Part shown: positions 57,106 through 64,000 of the stretch, one piece after another
How the letters are laid out: each line of letters opens with the position of its first letter
How positions within the stretch are numbered: position 1 is the first letter of the stretch
Assembly (NCBI GenBank): GCA_963716735.1
Contig: OY970321.1
Span: 1,550,001 to 1,614,000, forward strand
DNA from: VRUE01 sp963716735
GTDB lineage: Bacteria; Actinomycetota; Thermoleophilia; Solirubrobacterales; 70-9
Reading direction: 5' to 3'
DNA: 64,000 bases
The notes under the pieces: generated by a model
What the model was told of the DNA's origin: nothing
The model's database searches: none
The model's input: only the letters and a program-made list of their open reading frames with translations
Made by a program: the position numbers and the translations under genes

Positions 57106-60100
57106 CGTTGGGCGGCGGCGGTGCGATCTGGCAGGCTTCTCCCTGGCAGGGACCGGGCGGCTCGGGCGGTCCGGGCAGGCCGCCGTTTGCCCTGGCGTCA
57201 TAGATGTCGATCAGGCCCGGGTCCTGGGGCAAGAGGCTGGCGTTGGTGGCGAAGAAGACGTCCTCGCCATCTGAGCTGGTGTCGAGGAACTCCGAATCGC
57301 TCGGGCTCTGGCCGGAGGAGATCAGGCTGAGGCAGCCAGCTGAGCTCGGCACGTAGAGCTCGGCGCCTCTCTCCTCGCACTCTTTCTGCCCCGAGGCCGC
57401 CTGCCACTCATAGACATCGGCTTTGCCGTTGCTGTCGCGCGGCAGCAGCACGTCATAGCTCTTGAAGAAGAGGCGTTTGCCGTCGGCCGAGAGTGGGTCA
57501 GGGAAGTGATGGATGCTCTGGGCGACCGGGATCGAGGCGGCGGTCGGGAAGGGGATTTGGGGGAGCTTGGGATGCAGCTTGACCAGACGGCCGAAGGGGC
57601 GTGCGCCCGAGGGGTTGCAGGAGACGCAGACCGGCCCCGGCGAGCCCACCTCATAGCGGTAGACCTCCGAGTCGGCTTTGCCGCTCACCTGGTCGGTGTT
57701 GTCATAGCCGGTCAGGGATTCGGTCGAGATGAAGGCGAGCACGCGCCCGTCATCTGAAGCCCGGGCCGCGTGGTAGACCGGTTTGCTGGCGGTGTTGCTG
57801 GCGGTGCTGCTGGAGGTGCTGGCATCGGCCAGGTCGGTACCCGAGAGCGTCGCGATAAAAGTCTTGCTCCCACCCTCCTCCAGGTAGAGGTTCGGTTTGC
57901 CTTCCACTGCGGCACCGCCGAGCGCTTCTTCGGAGACGAAATAGACGCGCGAGAGGTCCGCGCTCATCCCCGCCACGCCGAGCGTTTCCCCGGCGATCAG
58001 GGTCGATTCCGCCGCCCCTGCGTCAAAGCGGTAGAGGTTGCCATCCTGAAGACCTTCGGTCACCTCGAAGAGCGCCTTGGCACCGTCAGCGCTGGCGCCG
58101 AGGTAGCGTGATGCTTTGGTCGAGACCGTCTCTGAGACTTTCACCGTGCAGGCCCTCTCGGGTTCGGTGCATTCGCCGCCGCTGAGCGCGCTCTGTTCCT
58201 CACCTGGGTTGAGCCGCAGGTAGACCTTGCCCGGTCCCGATCCGGTACTCCCCGAATCGGTCCAGTAGGCGCGGCTCCCGTCATCAGAGATCGCGTTGGT
58301 GACGCTTGACGTGCGGTTGAGGACTGACGTATCCCCCATCCCCCCCGAGCAGTTGCCACCGCTCGGCACGCCGCTCGGCAAGACACAGATCAGGTGCAGC
58401 TCTTCACCCTGCGCGAGGTAGGCCTGCCAGACGCCGCTTTTGGCGTCTTCGGTCAGCTTCTCTTTGGCCCGCACGATCGCCGCTTTGCCGTCAGCCGAGG
58501 TTCCCTGCAGCTCGGGGAAAGCATCGGGCGTGGGGGTGCGCTCGACCCCAGCCAGCGCTTCATAGCCATCGGCGCCGCAGTTCTCGCGCCGGTAGAGGGT
58601 GCGGTCGCCATCCCTTGCCGCCGGGGCGAGCACCGGTTCTACCGTCAGCACCAACCAACCGCTGCACAGATCGTCTGAGAAGGCGCGGTAGGTGCCCTCG
58701 AGGGCGAGGCCGTCGGTGGCGGTGGCGTGGCCCTGGGCTGGGTTGATTGCCCTGCTCGACCAGCCCACTCCCTCTTTGCGGGAGGAGAGGTATTGCATCG
58801 TGTAGGCGCCCGATTCGGCCTCGGCGAAGGAGCGGTAGGAGGAGTAGGTGAACCGGCTGCCGTCGACCGCGCTCTGCTCGATGCTGGTGGGGTAGCCGGT
58901 GATCTGGGACAGCGCGATGATGTCGCCGTTGTTTTTGTCGATCGGGGTGACCATCTCAAAGGCGCGGCAGTCGGGCAGCGGCGCTGAGAACCCGGTGCGG
59001 AAGGACTGGTTGGGGCAATCGGTTTTGACCTGAGCCGGCGCCGGATAGGTGGTGAAGGTGCTTTCCTGCCCATCGATGCCGACTTCGCCGCCGACGCCGC
59101 GCACGGGGCCGCCGCCCAGGCTCTCCGCGACGAAGCGGTAGTGGTAGGTGGTGGCGGGTTGGAGGCCCTCGAGGAAGATCGGGGCGCTCTTCACCGCGCT
59201 GGCCGTCACTTTCGTCGTCAGCAACGCCCCCGGCGCCAGCGGCTTCTCTGACTGGCAGCCACCTTCAGAGCATTTGCCGGTGCCGTACTGCACGTAGTAG
59301 CGCGCGCTGGTGAAGAAGTGGGGGTTGATTTCAGCCGCCACCAGGGCGTCGGAGCGCCCGACCGAGCTGGCGAACTGGGCGCTGATCGTCGGCGGCACCG
59401 GCGGCGGGCCTTCGAACTGCACCGGCGGTGGTCCGAAGAGGCGGATGAAGGCCTCGTTCGCTGGAGTGTAGGCGGCGTAGACGTCGCCGATCGCGTTGGT
59501 GGCGAGCGCATCGACGCTCTCGCCCTGGGCCGCCGTTATGCCGAATTCGGAGGTCTGTTTGCCATCTGAGTCGAACTGTTTGACGCGCCGGACAGTGGAT
59601 TCGGGACCTGGACCTTGAACGAAGACGTTGCCGAGGGGATCGGTGGCGATGGGGCCACCGGTCGCCGTCAATTCACCCGGTTCTCCGAGTTCGTCGATTT
59701 GCGCGCCGGTTACGGAGTCCAGCCTGCGGACGTCTGATTCGGGACCGCTTGGAGAGCCAACGGTGGCGTAGAAATCGCTGCTGAGCGGGTCGATGGCAAG
59801 GTCGTGGACCGTCTTGCCCAAGATGGGGATCGATGCCTCGTATTCACCTTCTGCGTTGAAGCGCTGGATGCGTTCGATGTCGTTAACGAAGAGCTTGCCG
59901 CCAGCGCCCAGGGCGATGCCGGGCAAGCTGCTGTCGCCGAACTGGCCGTTGCCAGCGCCGGCGACGCCGATGCCGCACACGTCGCCGCCTTCGAGCTGCG
60001 CTTTGGTGCAGCGGTTGCGTTCGGCCTCGGTGCTGGTGCCTTCGGCGCTTTTGGTCTTGTTGACTTCGCCGCCGAATATCAGCAGGAAGCGGCCGGCCGA

Positions 60101-60937
60101 GTCGAACTTCTGCACCCTGAGGTTGCTGATTTCCCTCACGTAGATGTCGCCGGCGGCATCTATGGCGATCCGTTCAGCGTCGAAGAACTGCCCCGCGCCA
60201 GAGCCTCCGAGCCCGGCCTGGCAGCTCGATTCGGCGGTGCAGGACTCGAGCTCGGCACCGCCGGCGGTGCCGTCGGCGCGGATCCTCGTTTCAAGCTCAG
60301 TGGACGGCACCCCGCCGCCGAGCGGCGGGGTGCCGTTGCTCGCCATGAGCTGGGCGACGTTGGTTGCGGCCAGCGAGCCTTTGAAGGTGACCAGGTAGAT
60401 GAAGGGGGTAACGCCGTTGGTCGTGCCGGGATTTGCCTCAACGCTGACTTCAGCCCCGGCACCGCCGATCGAGGCGAGGGCGTTGAGGGCGGCACCGACT
60501 TCGGCCGCGCTGGCGTCGAAGGGAAGGTCGGGGGTGCTCGAGGCGCCGAAGGTGAGCCTGAACTGGCCCGAGGCGGCCCTCACCCTGACTTCCTGCTGCT
60601 CGTTGACCGCCCCCGGCGCCACATCCCAGCCGAAGGCCTTAACGAAGTTGCCCCAGGGGGTGAACTCGCTGATGCGGTTAAAGGCTTCGTCGACAACGAG
60701 GACGTGTCCCGTCCTCGGATCGGTGGCGATGCCTTCGGGGGTAAAGAACTGGCCGGCGTCGGCGCCTTTGCTGCCGAAGCGAGTCAGCTCTTCGGCGTCG
60801 CTGATGGCACTGGCCCGTGGGGCCATCAGCACAGCGAAGGTCGCGACGGTAAGGAAAGCGGTGAGAGTGAAGAGCGCCATGCGGCTGAGGTAGCGGGTGC
60901 GCTGAGACTGAGGATGCAAGCGATTTGAGTAGGTCAT
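56930..60937 (-). CDS. Secreted NHL-repeat / beta-propeller protein, copy A2
   Basis: 1335 residues from ATG 60937, chosen because it overlaps the B3 stop as ATGA and is followed by a signal segment (ALFTLTAFLTVATFAVLMAP); a longer frame to 61015 overlaps B3. NHL-type blades occupy the first 550 residues. Unlike A1, an extra domain of about 120 residues (roughly 80-200) interrupts the first blades: GQFRLTFGASSTPDLPFDAS...ALNALASIGGAGAEVSV. A Fn3-like domain, the CRAFEMVTPIDKN junction and a second propeller follow. The tail has a CQGEAC pair, the stretch DPTPASASFKGVGN and a basic end. Confidence 0.85.
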   Translation of the reverse strand: MTYSNRLHPQSQRTRYLSRMALFTLTAFLTVATFAVLMAPRASAISDAEELTRFGSKGADAGQFFTPEGIATDPRTGHVLVVDEAFNRISEFTPWGNFVKAFGWDVAPGAVNEQQEVRVRAASGQFRLTFGASSTPDLPFDASAAEVGAALNALASIGGAGAEVSVEANPGTTNGVTPFIYLVTFKGSLAATNVAQLMASNGTPPLGGGVPSTELETRIRADGTAGGAELESCTAESSCQAGLGGSGAGQFFDAERIAIDAAGDIYVREISNLRVQKFDSAGRFLLIFGGEVNKTKSAEGTSTEAERNRCTKAQLEGGDVCGIGVAGAGNGQFGDSSLPGIALGAGGKLFVNDIERIQRFNAEGEYEASIPILGKTVHDLAIDPLSSDFYATVGSPSGPESDVRRLDSVTGAQIDELGEPGELTATGGPIATDPLGNVFVQGPGPESTVRRVKQFDSDGKQTSEFGITAAQGESVDALATNAIGDVYAAYTPANEAFIRLFGPPPVQFEGPPPVPPTISAQFASSVGRSDALVAAEINPHFFTSARYYVQYGTGKCSEGGCQSEKPLAPGALLTTKVTASAVKSAPIFLEGLQPATTYHYRFVAESLGGGPVRGVGGEVGIDGQESTFTTYPAPAQVKTDCPNQSFRTGFSAPLPDCRAFEMVTPIDKNNGDIIALSQITGYPTSIEQSAVDGSRFTYSSYRSFAEAESGAYTMQYLSSRKEGVGWSSRAINPAQGHATATDGLALEGTYRAFSDDLCSGWLVLTVEPVLAPAARDGDRTLYRRENCGADGYEALAGVERTPTPDAFPELQGTSADGKAAIVRAKEKLTEDAKSGVWQAYLAQGEELHLICVLPSGVPSGGNCSGGMGDTSVLNRTSSVTNAISDDGSRAYWTDSGSTGSGPGKVYLRLNPGEEQSALSGGECTEPERACTVKVSETVSTKASRYLGASADGAKALFEVTEGLQDGNLYRFDAGAAESTLIAGETLGVAGMSADLSRVYFVSEEALGGAAVEGKPNLYLEEGGSKTFIATLSGTDLADASTSSSTASNTASKPVYHAARASDDGRVLAFISTESLTGYDNTDQVSGKADSEVYRYEVGSPGPVCVSCNPSGARPFGRLVKLHPKLPQIPFPTAASIPVAQSIHHFPDPLSADGKRLFFKSYDVLLPRDSNGKADVYEWQAASGQKECEERGAELYVPSSAGCLSLISSGQSPSDSEFLDTSSDGEDVFFATNASLLPQDPGLIDIYDARANGGLPGPPEPPGPCQGEACQIAPPPPNDPTPASASFKGVGNLKATPRCRKGKVARKGRCVAKKRKQAKKRHSTKRNANRNRGASR

Positions 60938-63828
60938 CGGTGTGTGGTCTCCCTGGGCCGTACCCCGGACGGCCGCGCCGCCCGGCGCCGCTTGCCCTTC
61001 CGCTTCCCACCGCAATCAGCCTGCATAACCGGCCGCAGGCTCGATTCCTTGCCGTTCTGACCGCCGAATTCCACATTGGCCTTGGAAGTGGCCCCGCAGA
61101 GGTTGCGGCTGTTGACGATCAATCCCTTCTTGCCGCCCTGCATCCTCAACTGGACTTTGGTGAGAGGAGCGTCGGGCAGGTCTTCGAGCGTCGCCCTGAT
61201 CCCACCCTTTGCCGAGTCGATGCGGGTTGAGACCTCGATGTCGACCAAGCCGTGCAGGTCGAAGACGAGGTCGGGCAGCTTGTGGCTCGAGGACCTGAGC
61301 CAGACAGGTCCTTCGAGCGGCGTGTCGAGCAGTGGGGTGAAGGCTTTGATCGAGCCGTATTGGGCTGCAGGTGGGCAGGCGTCAGCTGCGAACTGGACCC
61401 TCGTGCAGATCGTGCGGATGTGGGCCTGGTCGAGGAAGGCGGATCTCGGCAGTCGTACGACGAGGCCATTGAGGTTTGCGTCATTTGCCCTCGGCTTGTA
61501 GGTGGCGAGCAGCCCGGGGTGCCCGCCTCGCTTGGTTCCTCCCTTGAGGTTCAAAGCCAGGCTTGGCTTGAAGCCGAGGTTCAGGCAGTTGGCTGCCTGG
61601 TAGCGGCTCGAGAGGGCCGCCGGGACGTCATCTGCTGGGCTGAAGACATCCAGGTTTGAGCCAAAGAGCATCGCTTTGGCGCTCGATTCGTCGCATGAGG
61701 TCGGGTTCAGCGTGAAGTTGGGTCGATCGACATAGACGCGCAAATCCCTCAGCTTCAAGACGATGCCCTTGAGGATGTGGGGGATCGGGTCTGAGTTGGC
61801 GCCGTCGACTTCGACTTCGGCGGTTCTCGGGTTCAGGTTCAGCGCCAATTGAACGACCACCGTTCCGGCGTCGAAGGGGCCCGCCACCGCAGGGGTTATC
61901 GAGATCACGCTCAGGGGATCGCCGTGGTAGGGACCTCCGAGGTAGATCTGGCCCCCGACGTAGGTGAGAGCTCCTCCCACTCCCGCTCCGGCCAGGGTGT
62001 GGCCGATCAGGGAGTTGGCCGGACAGCTCGGCGATGCCTTCTCCTGCCTCCCGGTCTTCGCCTTGGCGATCGCTATCGCCGAGTCCGGGCATTTACCGAC
62101 CCCCTTCAGCGAGCCAAGCTCACCGGGAGGCAGGATCGAGGAGAACTTGGTCATGTCCTGTTCTCCGTCTTCGCGGATCAGGCGCATGTTGAAGGGGCTG
62201 AAGGCACCGGCGTTGTTGTTGACCGCACCGGCCTGGAACTCGGGATGGAATGGGGGAACTCCTCCCGGTGGGCAGGGGCCTCCACCCACGCCTGAGGTGA
62301 CCTTGAAGGACGAGGTCGTGGTCAGGACCTCGTCCGGGTTTGCCCACGGGGTGAACTCCGCCTTGGTCTCATACGTCCCGCAGGTAGGCGGGGTAACAAG
62401 CGGCGATCTCGCGCCTTCTTTGAAGTGGAAGACGAAGTGGCTGACCGGGATCTGGGCGTTGTCATCGAGCGTCGTCACCAGCTGGCCGGTCTTCGGATCG
62501 GCTTCGATCTTCAAAGGCTCCTTGACCAGCACTCCCAGCTTGGGGTTCCTCAGCACCATGTAGAGGGCTATGAGGCTGTCGAAGGGGTTCTCTGCTCCCG
62601 GTTCGGTGGTACCTGGGTCGTCCTGCTGAGCCAAGAAGACGTCGCCGTCGATCGCTTCGTCGACCAGCGGCGTCTCGGTGTGGAGCGTTCCCAGCTTCGA
62701 TGCGTTGGGACAGCCCTCACCGGGTGCTGAGTTGAGCGTCTCCCTTTTCAGGTCGGCCGGCGAGCAAACGGCCAGGCCTTCACCCACCGATGGGTTGATC
62801 GTCATCCCCTCGGGCAGGGTGATCTTGGCGGCTTTGATCTCCGACTGGGCGATGCCCGTCGGGCTGGTAAGCCCTTCGTCTTGGAAGTCGACCGTGAAGT
62901 CAAGGCCGGTGCCGGTCTCAGCGGAGACGCTGGTCGCCTTCGATTCGATCGTCGGACTGAAGCCGATTTTCGAGCAGCCGGTCATTCCCTGCGGGTTTGG
63001 CGGTTCGGCGTTGTCGTGGCTGAGGACCGAGCCTTTGACCGGTAGCGCGAAGGGTTCTTGCCAGGAGACCGCTTCATAGCTGGTCTCCAGGGGTCCCTGA
63101 CAGGATCTCGGCAGGGTGAGGAAGGGGATCTGGGGCAAGTTGGTGGAGCAGATGCCGTTGGACTCGAACTGATCGAGGGTGCCGGCCGGGCCGAGGCGCA
63201 GGCACCTGCCCCGGTAGGGGTCATGGGCGGGATCGGCCGGGACGCCCCACAGGAACAGGTCACCGCCGTAGACCTCGACCGCCTGGGAGACGTTGATCAG
63301 GCCGCCGATGACGTTGTGCGGGGGGTCCTGGTTGACACCGATCTCGATCGTCACCGGCACCTGGACGACGTAGAAGCCGATTTTGACCGCGACCCCCGGT
63401 GGGGGAGCGAGGTTGTATACGGGGTTGACGGCGCCGATGCCCCCCGCGGCGACGGCACGGACCCTCGTCGCGCCGACCGCGGTCGAGTTCGGGCAGTCCG
63501 TGTAGCCATTTTCGTCTTGCGTCAGGAAATCGACGCTGTCGCACTGCGGCACCGCCAGCGGGCTGCCGATGAACCCCGGCGGCAGCTTCTCCAGCAGGGT
63601 CTTCAGCTGCCCGCTGGGGACCTCGCCGTATCGGGGGTCGATCGTCGTTTTGAGATCGAAGCCGGTTTTGACCCTGAAGGGGTGCGAGCCGGCCTGGGTG
63701 GCGGGCGAGCCGTCCTCGTTGGTGAAGGTGATATCGAACCTCTCGAGCCCGAACTCGGCTCTTGCCGTCGGAGCGATGAGGAGCGCGAAGAGCGCCGCCA
63801 TTGCGAGAATCAGTGCAAGGCGCTTCAT
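60934..63828 (-). CDS. Secreted four-module Cys-repeat protein, copy B3
   Basis: 964 residues, same signal peptide as B2. All four signatures are conserved (CPNSTAVG, CPNASKLG, CPANSLIG, CPPAAQYG). Only scattered substitutions separate it from B2 over the first 850 residues, for example LDDNAQ for LEDNAQ and KAMLFG for KATLFG. The C-terminal 90 residues diverge and end in a longer basic tail (GGKRKGKRRRAARPSGVRPR), which overlaps the A2 start region. Its ATG overlaps the stop of the partial upstream A3 gene as ATGA. Confidence 0.87.
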   Translation of the reverse strand: MKRLALILAMAALFALLIAPTARAEFGLERFDITFTNEDGSPATQAGSHPFRVKTGFDLKTTIDPRYGEVPSGQLKTLLEKLPPGFIGSPLAVPQCDSVDFLTQDENGYTDCPNSTAVGATRVRAVAAGGIGAVNPVYNLAPPPGVAVKIGFYVVQVPVTIEIGVNQDPPHNVIGGLINVSQAVEVYGGDLFLWGVPADPAHDPYRGRCLRLGPAGTLDQFESNGICSTNLPQIPFLTLPRSCQGPLETSYEAVSWQEPFALPVKGSVLSHDNAEPPNPQGMTGCSKIGFSPTIESKATSVSAETGTGLDFTVDFQDEGLTSPTGIAQSEIKAAKITLPEGMTINPSVGEGLAVCSPADLKRETLNSAPGEGCPNASKLGTLHTETPLVDEAIDGDVFLAQQDDPGTTEPGAENPFDSLIALYMVLRNPKLGVLVKEPLKIEADPKTGQLVTTLDDNAQIPVSHFVFHFKEGARSPLVTPPTCGTYETKAEFTPWANPDEVLTTTSSFKVTSGVGGGPCPPGGVPPFHPEFQAGAVNNNAGAFSPFNMRLIREDGEQDMTKFSSILPPGELGSLKGVGKCPDSAIAIAKAKTGRQEKASPSCPANSLIGHTLAGAGVGGALTYVGGQIYLGGPYHGDPLSVISITPAVAGPFDAGTVVVQLALNLNPRTAEVEVDGANSDPIPHILKGIVLKLRDLRVYVDRPNFTLNPTSCDESSAKAMLFGSNLDVFSPADDVPAALSSRYQAANCLNLGFKPSLALNLKGGTKRGGHPGLLATYKPRANDANLNGLVVRLPRSAFLDQAHIRTICTRVQFAADACPPAAQYGSIKAFTPLLDTPLEGPVWLRSSSHKLPDLVFDLHGLVDIEVSTRIDSAKGGIRATLEDLPDAPLTKVQLRMQGGKKGLIVNSRNLCGATSKANVEFGGQNGKESSLRPVMQADCGGKRKGKRRRAARPSGVRPRETTHR

Positions 63829-64000
63829 CGGCTTGCCCCCCGGTTGCGGTTTGCGTTTCGCTTGGTGCTGTGGCGTTTCTTGGCCTGCTTTCGCTTCTTG
63901 GCCACGCAGCGGCCTTTGCGTGCGACTTTGCCTTTCCGGCAGCGCGGAGTGGCCTTGAGGTTCCCGACGCCTTTGAAGGAGGCAGAAGCCGGCGTCGGGT
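61256..64000. repeat. Long near-identical direct repeat, copy 2 (continues past the window)
   Basis: Second copy of the segment at 54361-57105, in register at +6895. It covers most of B3 and the last bases of A3. It shows that the A-B unit, about 6.9 kb, was tandemly duplicated. Confidence 0.85.
63825..64000 (-). CDS. C-terminal end of NHL-repeat protein copy A3 (cut by window edge)
   Basis: Only the last 57 codons or so are present. They encode the same Cys- and Lys/Arg-rich tail as A2 (RCRKGKVARKGRCVAKK) preceded by DPTPASASFKGVGN, and the DNA appears identical to 56930-57105. The stop overlaps the B3 start as ATGA, so A3 is the upstream partner of B3. Everything upstream is outside the window. 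Confidence 0.8.
   Translation of the reverse strand, partial: PTPASASFKGVGNLKATPRCRKGKVARKGRCVAKKRKQAKKRHSTKRNANRNRGASR

Noticed and set aside
59804..60928. 374-codon open frame opposite A2
   Set aside because: Same reason: it mirrors a real gene on the other strand and resembles no family.
60938..61015. Longer start for A2
   Set aside because: The extra 26 residues overlap the end of B3 and precede the natural signal peptide; the ATGA junction at 60937 matches the other A-B junctions.

Overview
The window is high-GC bacterial DNA with dense, overlapping genes (many ATGA, GTGA or TGATG junctions) and frequent GTG or TTG starts. PucR and TetR regulators, a stand-alone ECF sigma factor, a collagen-like protein with the N-terminus RFGIPGVISVIALVFA, large secreted NHL-repeat proteins and tRNA genes without an encoded CCA all suggest an actinobacterium, most likely class Thermoleophilia (Solirubrobacterales or a relative). 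This assignment is inference from gene style, not from a marker gene.

Left edge to 12.2 kb: a partial hypothetical gene; a GNAT acetyltransferase with a small upstream partner; a decayed tRNA-Thr-like remnant; then a leftward run of exported proteins. These are a 1212-residue NHL/propeller protein (called A1 here), its coupled partner with four Cys-containing modules (B1), a collagen-like protein and an RTX-type repeat protein. Next is an AbiEi-like gene split by a frameshift, with two related inverted repeats at its two ends.

12.2 to 29.96 kb: an apparent polyamine/amine uptake and catabolism region. On the minus strand are a class III aminotransferase, a PucR regulator, alanine dehydrogenase and an aldehyde dehydrogenase. 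On the plus strand are an APC permease, a complete Pot-type ABC transporter (ATPase, binding lipoprotein, two permeases) and an MmsA-like dehydrogenase. A PuuB-like FAD amine oxidase follows on the minus strand. The likely logic is that the aminotransferase passes amino groups to pyruvate, alanine dehydrogenase regenerates pyruvate, and the two dehydrogenases process the aldehydes. An enolase-superfamily enzyme, a ferritin and two S51 peptidases follow, with two long nested inverted repeats between genes.

30 to 43.6 kb: three consecutive TetR regulators, an ECF sigma factor, a methyltransferase, an XRE regulator in an AT-richer pocket beside tRNA-Asp(GTC), a secreted zinc metalloprotease coupled to a peptidoglycan-binding protein, and a lipid-modification run (FAD oxidoreductase, DUF1365, cyclopropane-synthase-like methyltransferase, metallo-beta-lactamase-fold hydrolase, FHA-HTH regulator). 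A short FtsH and a DUF2236 oxygenase-like protein end the segment.

43.68 to 47.94 kb: a tightly coupled four-gene operon with no recognisable standard function. It comprises a small protein, a 680-residue protein with a degenerate STAND-like NTPase core and helical tail, a weakly SPFH-like protein and a membrane protein. The first two share an aromatic RN-x-F-x-F motif. This is the best candidate for an undescribed system.

47.9 to 64 kb: a methyltransferase / SRPBCC / saccharopine-dehydrogenase-like operon, an SDR, tRNA-Val(TAC), a PhnB-like VOC protein, a SIMPL protein, an orphan AbrB antitoxin and a fourth TetR. The right end holds a second, amplified set of the A/B genes in the leftward order A3 (partial), B3, A2, B2, each junction overlapping as ATGA. 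B2 and B3 are nearly identical over about 2.7 kb but differ in discrete patches, which suggests gene conversion.
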